Of a DNA stretch of 64,000 nucleotides, positions 1-6,599 are shown piece by piece. Within the stretch, counting starts at the first letter, position 1; every line of letters starts with the position of its first letter. Below the pieces are notes generated by a model, which did no database searches, had not been told where the DNA came from, and saw only the letters and a program-made list of their open reading frames with translations. A program made the translations under genes and the position numbers. This DNA comes from Candidatus Nomurabacteria bacterium (lineage in GTDB: Bacteria > Patescibacteria > Paceibacteria > UBA9973). Where the stretch lies: positions 51,842 to 115,841 of the forward strand of contig JAHFNH010000003.1 of assembly GCA_023267435.1 (NCBI GenBank), written 5' to 3'.

Positions 1-87
1 ATTTAATATAAAACTTATACCTATATTTTATCATACTACATACGCTGAATGAAGTTTTCATGAAGCAATATTCAGTTACAAATATTC

Positions 88-552
88 TTAAGAAACAGTA
101 ATCCCCTCCTCTTTTAGAGTCTTTTCTATGCGAAAAATAAGAAAACCAATTCTGCCCAACATTATTCCAGCAATAAGACTCGAGGTGAAAGCGGTCAATA
201 ATACTCCACGAAACCAATGTTCTAAAATTCTTTCTCTAAATAATGTAAAAAGAAGATAAGGCAATAAAAAAGAGACGCCCATTTTATCCATGCGAGAAAC
301 AACTTTTTTATTTTCTGGATGCCAATGAACAGAAGAAATTCGTCCTGTTGCGATGCCTATGCCAATACCAATTAAAAATCCTACACTAGCCAAAAATATA
401 CCGATCTCATTTTCAAAAACGTTGTAAGAAATAAGAGAAATCATAACAAAAAAAATAACAGCAAAATAAGCTAATCTTATTTTCAGATCCCTGTGTAAAT
501 GCCTTCGAGCTATGTTATGATGTTTTTTAATTTTTTTAAATAATACTTTCAT
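88..552 (-). CDS. small multi-pass membrane protein, unknown function
   Basis: The 154-residue product starts with a basic stretch (KKIKKHHNIARRHLHRDLK) and then has about four hydrophobic segments, near residues 26-45, 48-66, 92-105 and 116-138. The basic N-terminus should stay in the cytoplasm. Its start overlaps the end of the MFS gene upstream (536-1726) by 17 bases, so the two are probably co-transcribed and translationally coupled. I do not recognise the family, and no catalytic motif is visible. It could be an accessory membrane protein of the transporter, but only the overlap suggests this. Confidence 0.7.
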   Translation of the reverse strand: MKVLFKKIKKHHNIARRHLHRDLKIRLAYFAVIFFVMISLISYNVFENEIGIFLASVGFLIGIGIGIATGRISSVHWHPENKKVVSRMDKMGVSFLLPYLLFTLFRERILEHWFRGVLLTAFTSSLIAGIMLGRIGFLIFRIEKTLKEEGITVS

Positions 553-1726
553 TTTTTTTAATCATTCTAGGTTGCAGAAAAATAAAGACACACAATGCGA
601 CAAGTGTCGTTATTACCGCGAAACCGAAAGCATAAGTTGGATGCAACAACCACAATGCTCCGGCAATTACTGAAGCCGGCAAATATATCAAACCATTTAC
701 AAAATTCAACATTCCTATCGCTGTCGCTCTTCTGTCTTTTTCTAAGTCAGTCACAAATGCTTTGCTTTGTGCTTCATCGATACTGTAAAAAATTCCAAAC
801 AATATAAATAAAGCTATTACTTCCCATTTATGCGTCGCAAACACAAAACCTAGTGACATCAAAGCGTATATGATATAACCCAGTATAATTATATACTTTC
901 TGCCAATAAAGTCCCCCAGCTTGCCTATCGGAGCTGAAACAATAACGAAACTAATATTAAATAATGCGTAAAGCAAAACTACATCCTTAATCGCAAAACC
1001 GAGAGTATAGGCTCGAAGTAAAAGAAAACCGAAACTAAAATATGCTAGAGAAAAAATTCCAGCTGGAATAAGATAGAATTTAAATTCCTTACTCAATGTC
1101 CCCCATGCTTTAAAAATATTTTCTCTCTCGTGCGGTGTGCCGGGATGATCATCCATTAATGAAAGAATAATAACAGCAATCACTGCCGAAATAGCCGCCA
1201 TAATAAAAAGAATACGAAAAGCGTGCATATTCGTGCCGAAGTGATTTAATAAAAGATAAGCAACAATCGGACCTAGTATTGCTCCTGATTTGTCTAGTGC
1301 TTTATGCACACCGAAAGCGTATCCCCTATTGGATTCTTCGGCGACAGAAGAAAGCCAAGCATCTCTCGGTGGACCACGGAAACTTTTTCCTAAACGTTCA
1401 ATAATTCTAAACGAAGCAACAGCTGAAACTGAAGTAATGACGAGTAATAATATTTTTGCTAAAGTTGAAAAACCGTAACCGAGAATGGTTAAAGGTTTTC
1501 TTTTGCCAGACCTATCAGAAAGCCAACCAGCAAAATAATCCAATGATGATGCAAAAAAATCTGAAAAACCTTCCACAAGGCCAAGCAATGCCGAAGAAGC
1601 ACCGAGTACTACTGTAAAAAATATCGAGAATACTGAAAAAATAGCCTCTGAACTGACATCAGTAAAAAAGCTGACAATACCAAGCTTCAATACATCCGGG
1701 TGAACATTAAATAATCTTTTTTTCAT
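536..1726 (-). CDS. MFS transporter
   Basis: The 396-residue protein is almost entirely hydrophobic and fits a 12-helix major facilitator. The family's motif A between helices 2 and 3 is visible as GWLSDRSGKRKPL near residues 68-80, and its counterpart in the second half is GKLGDFIGRKYII near residue 270. A hydrophilic central loop lies around residues 190-212. MFS proteins move small solutes or drugs across the inner membrane, using ion gradients; the substrate cannot be told here. The gene lies 15 bases after the 1742-2932 gene and overlaps the next gene downstream, so the three form a likely operon. Confidence 0.85.
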   Translation of the reverse strand: MKKRLFNVHPDVLKLGIVSFFTDVSSEAIFSVFSIFFTVVLGASSALLGLVEGFSDFFASSLDYFAGWLSDRSGKRKPLTILGYGFSTLAKILLLVITSVSAVASFRIIERLGKSFRGPPRDAWLSSVAEESNRGYAFGVHKALDKSGAILGPIVAYLLLNHFGTNMHAFRILFIMAAISAVIAVIILSLMDDHPGTPHERENIFKAWGTLSKEFKFYLIPAGIFSLAYFSFGFLLLRAYTLGFAIKDVVLLYALFNISFVIVSAPIGKLGDFIGRKYIIILGYIIYALMSLGFVFATHKWEVIALFILFGIFYSIDEAQSKAFVTDLEKDRRATAIGMLNFVNGLIYLPASVIAGALWLLHPTYAFGFAVITTLVALCVFIFLQPRMIKKNESII

Positions 1727-1741
1727 GCTGTTCTAAATTAA

Positions 1742-2932
1742 TTACAGATTAGATATTCGTTCACCGAATTTCAAACTATATGCTTTGTTTTGGTATCTCT
1801 TAGTAATTACGTAATTCATAAGCCAAGTTATACAAAACAAAATAGCAAAATATATTGCCCCTGCTTTACTTATTCGAGGTAGATTATTTGCAGACAAATA
1901 ACCTAATATTCCTGAAATAACTCCAATACTTGTAATTGTTTGCAAAGTTTTTAAATTGTTGCTTGTGCTTTGATTTTTTATTTCCACCAGATTGCTGATC
2001 GCGGAAGAAAGATAATCAGCAGTCATTTTCCAAATCTCCTTGATATAAGAAAGAGTATCTGTCAGCGTTTCAAACTTATATTCAAAAAGAGCCACTAATT
2101 CTTTTTCAATTTCAAGATGCTTGGCAATAGAAGAACGCGTACTAATATAAGAATTCATTTGATTGATTCTGTTGCTGATAAGGCTGATTGTCTTTTGATA
2201 TCCATCAAGCTTGCCTCTTATATCATCTACATCTTTTCCTTTAATATTTTTTGCTTCTTTTATGCCGGAAATCTCTTCCCAAATTGTTCTATGGATATGT
2301 AAATATTTCTCAAGCTGATCTTTGAATTCTCGAAAGAAAATCTGCATCTCAATTAGATCATTCAAGTATTTGCCAGCTTCTTTCGGAGCGGAAATAAAGA
2401 TATATTGCGGAGTTTTATAAACAGTTATGCCACCGCTTGAAATTTTGGTATAAATTTCGCCAAACAAAGATTCATCTAAAACAAAATCTTTATCTTTTTC
2501 ATTTAAAAAAGAAACTGCGACAGGATGGTCTGTCTTTATGTTTGCCAGTACCTTTGGAGTCGGAGCACCGAGAGAAAAAATATATGAAATTGCCGGACTA
2601 AGTTTTTCCTGAAAATATTTCTCCAGCATATCTTGGGCAGCAGAAATATTTTCAGAAAAAATTTCTAAAATATAAAGCCCATCTTCATAATATCGAATCT
2701 CTATTCCAGAAGATGTTATTGCTTTTATATATTCAAAATATCCGGATTCGCGGGAAACACTGGTCAGATCAAGATTTTTCTGAATTTTTTTTAATTCTTC
2801 CTTTGATAAATTTAAATTTGAAGTACCATGCATGAACAAACTGTATATCTCGCTTAAATGCAAAGTTGTCCGTTGATACCAACCTCCATAAGTTACCTTG
2901 TATTTATTTTTTGAAACAGCTTTTGTTTTCAT
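1742..2932 (-). CDS. coiled-coil protein with two C-terminal membrane helices (CorA-like topology)
   Basis: The 396-residue product has a mixed alpha/beta N-terminal half, a helical and coiled-coil middle (about residues 200-325) and two closely spaced hydrophobic helices near the C-terminus (about residues 333-350 and 358-378). This soluble-plus-two-helix shape recalls CorA magnesium channels, but the diagnostic GMN motif after the first helix is absent (the loop reads SANNLPRISK), so I do not call it CorA. A TATAAT box six bases before the start codon supports this start and a leaderless transcript. It is the first gene of the operon with the MFS gene. Confidence 0.7.
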   Translation of the reverse strand: MKTKAVSKNKYKVTYGGWYQRTTLHLSEIYSLFMHGTSNLNLSKEELKKIQKNLDLTSVSRESGYFEYIKAITSSGIEIRYYEDGLYILEIFSENISAAQDMLEKYFQEKLSPAISYIFSLGAPTPKVLANIKTDHPVAVSFLNEKDKDFVLDESLFGEIYTKISSGGITVYKTPQYIFISAPKEAGKYLNDLIEMQIFFREFKDQLEKYLHIHRTIWEEISGIKEAKNIKGKDVDDIRGKLDGYQKTISLISNRINQMNSYISTRSSIAKHLEIEKELVALFEYKFETLTDTLSYIKEIWKMTADYLSSAISNLVEIKNQSTSNNLKTLQTITSIGVISGILGYLSANNLPRISKAGAIYFAILFCITWLMNYVITKRYQNKAYSLKFGERISNL

Positions 2933-2938
2933 AAATTT

Positions 2939-2944
2939 ATTATA
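2939..2944 (-). promoter_or_regulatory. -10 box TATAAT, leaderless start of the 1742-2932 gene
   Basis: A perfect TATAAT on the minus strand ends six bases before the ATG at 2932. This places the expected transcription start at or next to the start codon. Confidence 0.6.
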
Positions 2945-2955
2945 ACATAAAACTT

Positions 2956-3333
2956 TTATTCAATTCTTAAGAAGAAACCGTCACAATTTATATCTTTACA
3001 ATTACATAATATTTTAATACCTTCGATTTCTGTCAGATTATAATTCACTGTAATTTCTTCTCCCTCTTTTATTTCCTTAACAGATTTTAAAAATGGCTCT
3101 ATTTCATTGGTAATTAATTGTGCATTAGGATTACACGAATGATTAATCCAATTCAAAACATTTGGGTCATTTACCCATCCTAATCTCCCAATCTTTGCCC
3201 AATGTGGTTGTGGTTGATATGAAATGTCACTAATGGGAATAAAATAAAATTTCTCATCTTCATTTATTTCTTTTTCAGAAAAAACACCACTACCTTGTAT
3301 TTTAGATGGTCTAATTTTTAGAAATTGATGCAT
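2956..3333 (-). CDS. SET-domain protein (putative lysine methyltransferase)
   Basis: The 125-residue protein is essentially one SET domain. Visible are the N-terminal strand SKIQGSGVFSEKEI, the pseudoknot motif NWINHSCNPNA (NHSCxPN), the GEEITVNY motif, and a post-SET cysteine cluster CNCKDINCDG that would bind zinc. The family transfers methyl groups from S-adenosylmethionine to protein lysines. Bacterial SET proteins are uncommon and their targets are mostly unknown; ribosomal or nucleoid proteins would be possible. The start overlaps the end of the racemase gene by 23 bases, so both are probably made from one transcript. Confidence 0.85.
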   Translation of the reverse strand: MHQFLKIRPSKIQGSGVFSEKEINEDEKFYFIPISDISYQPQPHWAKIGRLGWVNDPNVLNWINHSCNPNAQLITNEIEPFLKSVKEIKEGEEITVNYNLTEIEGIKILCNCKDINCDGFFLRIE

Positions 3334-3979
3334 ATTTATTTAAAGTTTCTTTAATAAGCAAATCAAAAGTATCTATCTTTTTAATATCTTTCCAATCATT
3401 AAGGATTAGTGAAAGCTCAGTGCATGCAACTAAAATATATTCCGCTTGATTATAATATTTGTCTATCAAAGATACTAACCAGACTTTTTGTTCTTGGCTT
3501 ATATTTCCTGCATTATATTGATTAATAATCTCCCCCATTTTTTGTTTTTCTGTTGATTGAAGTTGTATGATTTTATCACCACTCAAATCAAAAAGTTTTT
3601 CTTCAATAGAATTTGGGCTAGCTAAGAAAAGAATCCTATTCTCTCCCAACCGATTTTTTACATTTGAACTTATATCTAAAATAGGCTTGTTAATCTTAGT
3701 ATTAAAATAATTCAGATAAATAAATGCTGTATTGCAAACCACAACAATAAAATCACTCTCTTTTTCTAAAAATTTTATGCCTTCAATATATACACCCAAT
3801 TTCTGTTCATTTTCTCCTGAAGTTAATTCAGGTGCTGGAATACTATTTATTATAATTCTTGGAAATTCAATATTATTTACTGGATGAAACTTTTCCTTGA
3901 AAGAAGAAATGAATTTTTCATAGAAAACAGCAGATGATTCAGGTCCAATACCTCCAAGAATTCCTATTGTTTTAGACAT
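3311..3979 (-). CDS. aspartate/glutamate racemase family protein
   Basis: The 222-residue protein starts with KTIGILGGIGPESSAVFYEK, typical of the Asp/Glu racemase family. It keeps both catalytic cysteine motifs, VVVCNTAF in the first half and ACTELSL in the second. Such enzymes interconvert L- and D-amino acids without cofactor by a two-cysteine mechanism; a D-Asp or D-Glu product could feed peptidoglycan. The sequence does not separate aspartate from glutamate specificity. An extended -10 box six bases upstream supports the start. It is followed by the overlapping SET gene. Confidence 0.85.
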   Translation of the reverse strand: MSKTIGILGGIGPESSAVFYEKFISSFKEKFHPVNNIEFPRIIINSIPAPELTSGENEQKLGVYIEGIKFLEKESDFIVVVCNTAFIYLNYFNTKINKPILDISSNVKNRLGENRILFLASPNSIEEKLFDLSGDKIIQLQSTEKQKMGEIINQYNAGNISQEQKVWLVSLIDKYYNQAEYILVACTELSLILNDWKDIKKIDTFDLLIKETLNKYASISKN

Positions 3980-3985
3980 AAAGAA

Positions 3986-3991
3986 ATTATA
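3986..3991 (-). promoter_or_regulatory. extended -10 box, leaderless start of the racemase gene
   Basis: The minus strand reads TTGGTATAAT and then six bases to the ATG at 3979. The TGG before TATAAT gives an extended -10 element, and the spacing predicts a leaderless message. Confidence 0.6.
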
Positions 3992-4037
3992 CCAATATAG
4001 AATTAAAAAGTCCTTGTGTTAAATACATAGGAGTTTC

Positions 4038-4364
4038 CTATGTATTCTTGCGGAAGCCTTGCTTCCGCAAAATATAAACCTCAATCAAGGTAGCCACAAT
4101 CATAAATACAAGAATCATCCAAATTAATTCCTCTATAACGCTTGGACCCAATATTGGACCAAAAGTTTTCACATAATTCATTGACCAAGCTCCTAACATG
4201 ACTGCTCTTATATCAATAATAAAAAATAACAATCCGCCCAATGCTCCAGAAATAAGAATAAATTTCCAATGGGCAAAAATAACTTTTCTAAACAAAATAA
4301 ACCATAAAATAATAACTGGAGTAAAAAACAAAGCGTCTAAAATAAAATATGTCCATTTATCCAT
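4038..4364 (-). CDS. lycopene cyclase domain protein, second half-subunit (CrtYd-like)
   Basis: The 108-residue protein has three predicted membrane helices and resembles the small lycopene cyclase (CarR/CrtYc-CrtYd) domain. The diagnostic region is FGPILGPSVIEE followed by a hydrophobic helix, matching the family's P-x2-EE signature. Half-size subunits of about 100 residues normally pair to form a lycopene beta-cyclase that closes the ionone rings of carotenoids. The gene overlaps its partner upstream by eight bases, which supports a heterodimer. No other carotenoid gene is in the window, so the substrate is uncertain. The call is based on motif recognition only. Confidence 0.6.
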   Translation of the reverse strand: MDKWTYFILDALFFTPVIILWFILFRKVIFAHWKFILISGALGGLLFFIIDIRAVMLGAWSMNYVKTFGPILGPSVIEELIWMILVFMIVATLIEVYILRKQGFRKNT

Positions 4365-4668
4365 AAATTTTTCTTCGTAATAACAAAAGAATAATTACGA
4401 CCTCTTGGGGAAAAGTAAACAATATTAAATATTCTTCCAAAGGTAATCCAAACAAAGAATATCCGAGCGTGTTTTTATAATACCAAATATGCCAAAATAC
4501 ACTGCCAACAATATCAAAAAAGAAACCCCATAAAAATGCACCGATGGTTATAAAAATAATAAGTTTCCAATATTTTTTTAAATACTGAAAATTAAATATC
4601 CAAAGAATTACAGATGGGATAAAAACAAAAATTGTGAGCCAAGCTAAATAAGGATAATTAAATGACAT
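4357..4668 (-). CDS. lycopene cyclase domain protein, first half-subunit (CrtYc-like)
   Basis: The 103-residue product has three membrane helices and the typical lycopene-cyclase-domain ending: tryptophan-rich segment WHIWYY, then LGYSLFGLPLEEYLILFTFP. The LPLEE motif in the third helix is the hallmark of CrtYc/CrtYd and CarR domains. It overlaps the second half-subunit (4038-4364) by eight bases, and trmD ends upstream. Together they could form a heterodimeric lycopene cyclase. Alternatively the pair could be a divergent membrane protein of the same fold with another role, since no lycopene synthesis genes are nearby. Confidence 0.65.
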   Translation of the reverse strand: MSFNYPYLAWLTIFVFIPSVILWIFNFQYLKKYWKLIIFITIGAFLWGFFFDIVGSVFWHIWYYKNTLGYSLFGLPLEEYLILFTFPQEVVIILLLLRRKIYG

Positions 4669-4677
4669 AATGTTTTA

Positions 4678-5340
4678 TTATTTACTCTTTTGCTTCCATT
4701 CTTCTATTTTCTTATGATCTCCGGAAAGTAAAACTTTGGGAACTTTATATTTTTTTCCTTTGAATTCTAAAACTTCCGGACGAGTATAAAACTCACTCGA
4801 TGAAATGCGATTTTCTTCTAGTGACTCAATTTTGCCTAAAACTCCCGGAATCTGGCGAGACATACAATCAACTAAAATCATCGCAGGTAGTTCACCGCCA
4901 GTCAAAACATAATCCCCTATGGAAATATCTTCTGCTTTAAAAATTTTGTTTACTCGCGCATCAATGCCTTCATAACGGCCAGAAATTAAAATAATGTCAG
5001 TGTATTTTTTGACAGAATTTTTCGCATAAGCTGTGTCGAACTTTTTGCCTGATGGGCAGAAATTTATTATTTTAACTTTCGCTTTTTTATTTCTTTTAAT
5101 TTTTATGAGAGCTTTATCAATAGCTTTCAGTATAGGCTCAGCGCGCATAACCATCCCTGGTCCACCGCCATAAGGTCGGTCATCTACCGGTCGGTAATTA
5201 TTCTTAGGCGCTTTGATAAAATCGCGAGGATTGTAAAAAGAGACACTAACAAGCTTATTTTTAATAGCCCGCCCAACAATAGACTCATTCAAATATGAAT
5301 CAAAGATATAGGGAAAGATTGTAATTACATGAAAGCGCAT
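4678..5340 (-). CDS. trmD: tRNA (guanine-N1-)-methyltransferase TrmD
   Basis: TrmD transfers a methyl group from S-adenosylmethionine to N1 of G37 next to the anticodon, which prevents +1 frameshifting. The product begins MRFHVITIFP, and typical SPOUT-knot motifs follow: YNPRDF, DDRPYGGGPGMVM, LISGRYEGIDAR and SIGDYVLTGGELPAM. The family length (about 220-250 residues) fits. An in-frame start at 5358 is possible, but the -10 box at 5347-5352 lies within that extension, so I place the start at 5340. The rpsP-khpA cluster next to it matches the widespread rpsP-rimM-trmD neighbourhood, here without rimM. Confidence 0.95.
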   Translation of the reverse strand: MRFHVITIFPYIFDSYLNESIVGRAIKNKLVSVSFYNPRDFIKAPKNNYRPVDDRPYGGGPGMVMRAEPILKAIDKALIKIKRNKKAKVKIINFCPSGKKFDTAYAKNSVKKYTDIILISGRYEGIDARVNKIFKAEDISIGDYVLTGGELPAMILVDCMSRQIPGVLGKIESLEENRISSSEFYTRPEVLEFKGKKYKVPKVLLSGDHKKIEEWKQKSK

Positions 5341-5346
5341 AAACGC

Positions 5347-5352
5347 ATAATA
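5347..5352 (-). promoter_or_regulatory. extended -10 box TGGTATTAT, leaderless start of trmD
   Basis: On the minus strand TGGTATTAT is followed by six bases and the ATG at 5340. It decides the trmD start, since the longer reading frame would begin inside the promoter. Confidence 0.55.
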
Positions 5353-5361
5353 CCACAAACA

Positions 5362-5389
5362 AAAACACCCCGCATGCGGAGTGCTTTTT
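5362..5389 (-). terminator. rho-independent terminator after the 5408-5674 gene
   Basis: On the minus strand the hairpin CACTCCGC/GCGGGGTG (one G-T wobble) is followed by a run of T. It lies between the small ORF and trmD, which has its own promoter just downstream. Confidence 0.65.
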
Positions 5390-5407
5390 AAAGTTCAATA
5401 TATTCTT

Positions 5408-5674
5408 TTACTTCTCATTAACAGGACCAAACCATCCCTCTTTACCAATTAACTTCCCTGCTTCACCCTGACCAATTTCGTATTTATCCATTAGAAACCT
5501 CATTTTTGCAGAAGCACTTATACGATTTTCCTTTCCAGTATCAAATAAATCAGAAGTTTTTTTCATAAATTCTATAGCTTGTTCTTTACTAGTTATAGAT
5601 TGAATCTCGGGGTCTTTAGAAAGAGAAGTCTTGTCTATTGGTGACTTATAAACATATGGTTTTTCTTGTGACAT
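5408..5674 (-). CDS. small soluble protein, unknown function
   Basis: The 88-residue hydrophilic protein has no membrane segment or recognisable motif; the C-terminal part (MRFLMDKYEIGQGEAGKLIG) looks helical and compact. A TATAAT box lies about 14 bases before the ATG, and a terminator follows the gene, so it is a single-gene unit. I do not recognise the family. It lies between khpA and trmD, where rimM would be expected, but it shows no resemblance to RimM. Confidence 0.6.
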   Translation of the reverse strand: MSQEKPYVYKSPIDKTSLSKDPEIQSITSKEQAIEFMKKTSDLFDTGKENRISASAKMRFLMDKYEIGQGEAGKLIGKEGWFGPVNEK

Positions 5675-5738
5675 AATTTTGTAAATTTATTATAATAATG
5701 TTTCAATTATACTCTTTTTACAAACAACCGTCAACAAC

Positions 5739-5775
5739 AAAACAGCCCCGTCGCCTAAGGCGACGGGGCTGTTTT
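5739..5775 (-). terminator. strong terminator after khpA
   Basis: A perfect 17-base-pair stem (AAAACAGCCCCGTCGCC with its complement, loop TAA), GC-rich in its core and bounded by A and T runs, lies just downstream of the KH-domain gene. It would also work on the plus strand. Confidence 0.85.
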
Positions 5776-5785
5776 TAATTACGAT

Positions 5786-6106
5786 TTATATTCCTTTCAA
5801 GTCTTCCATAGCTTGGTCAACAGTTTTTGTTGAACTTGAGCTTGGAGCTGGTCTGGTACTTCCTTCTGGTTCGTTGATCTTTAAGTTCACGCGAGCGTTA
5901 TTCTTCATTCCGATAACTCTTAGAAGAGTGCGGATAGCTTTTGCAGTGTTTCCCATTCTTCCGATGATCTTGCCCATGTCGGCAGGATTTACAGTAAGAC
6001 TGATAAGTACACCCATTTCATCGACAGTGCGATCGAGTTTTACATCGTTCGGATTATCAACTAAAGCCTTTACTACGTATTCTAAAAATGCTTTGTCAGC
6101 GTCCAT
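5786..6106 (-). CDS. khpA: KH-domain RNA-binding protein (KhpA-like)
   Basis: The 106-residue protein carries a single KH domain. The RNA-binding loop is GKIIGRMGNTAKAIRTLLR, a variant of the GxxG signature, near residues 42-60. The order rpsP-khpA is the common bacterial arrangement. KhpA proteins bind many RNAs, often with KhpB, and influence translation and cell division in Gram-positive bacteria. The C-terminal 25 residues are Ser/Pro-rich (STRPAPSSSSTKT) and probably disordered, a small extension compared with the usual 75-80 residues. Confidence 0.9.
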   Translation of the reverse strand: MDADKAFLEYVVKALVDNPNDVKLDRTVDEMGVLISLTVNPADMGKIIGRMGNTAKAIRTLLRVIGMKNNARVNLKINEPEGSTRPAPSSSSTKTVDQAMEDLKGI

Positions 6107-6202
6107 AATATTCTGATATCAACTATTTTTAATATTGCAGTGTTCCCGACTAAAAGAAACTGCTTCAACAATTATATACAACCTGCCTGTAGCAAGCAAG
6201 TA

Positions 6203-6508
6203 TTATTTCTTCTTTAATTCCTTTCTCTTAACAGTAGGAGTCTTCTTAGGCAAAACATTTTTCTTCTTGCCTTCGATGACTTTCTGGTGCACTAAGAAAT
6301 TGTGCAGTGTATCAGAAAGCTGTGCTCCTTTTGACATCCAGTACTTGATTCTATCAGCCTTGAAATTTGTCTCTCCGGCTTTAGGATTGTAAGTACCGAC
6401 GATTTCCAAGAACTTTCCGCTCTTGGTACTGTTCTTTGAGTCAGTCAAAACTGCCCGAAAAGCTGGGTCGTTCTTTCTGCCTATTCTCTGTAATCTTATT
6501 TTTAACAT
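6203..6508 (-). CDS. rpsP: 30S ribosomal protein S16
   Basis: The 101-residue protein begins MLKIRLQRIGRKNDPAFRAV, the standard S16 N-terminus, and continues with IVGTYNPKAGE and the helix region DRIKYWMSKGAQLSDTLHNFL. S16 binds 16S rRNA in the 5' domain and is needed for 30S assembly. The lysine-rich tail is typical. It is the first gene of a minus-strand unit with khpA and is divergent from rnr. Confidence 0.97.
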   Translation of the reverse strand: MLKIRLQRIGRKNDPAFRAVLTDSKNSTKSGKFLEIVGTYNPKAGETNFKADRIKYWMSKGAQLSDTLHNFLVHQKVIEGKKKNVLPKKTPTVKRKELKKK

Positions 6509-6562
6509 AAAAACAGTCTATCATGATTTATAAAAAATGCAAACAAAAGCTCCTGAATATGC

Positions 6563-6568
6563 TATATT
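6563..6568 (+). promoter_or_regulatory. probable -10 box of rnr
   Basis: TATATT lies 31 bases before the rnr start in the intergenic region shared with rpsP. No clear -35 or Shine-Dalgarno sequence is visible. Confidence 0.35.
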
Positions 6569-6599
6569 AAAAGAATAAATACAAAAAATACACATTTTT

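Noticed and set aside
1742..2932. CorA magnesium channel
   Set aside because: The two C-terminal helices fit, but the essential GMN motif and the usual N-terminal domain signatures are absent.
5408..5674. RimM, expected between rpsP and trmD
   Set aside because: The 88-residue protein is too short and shows none of the RimM or PRC-barrel features.
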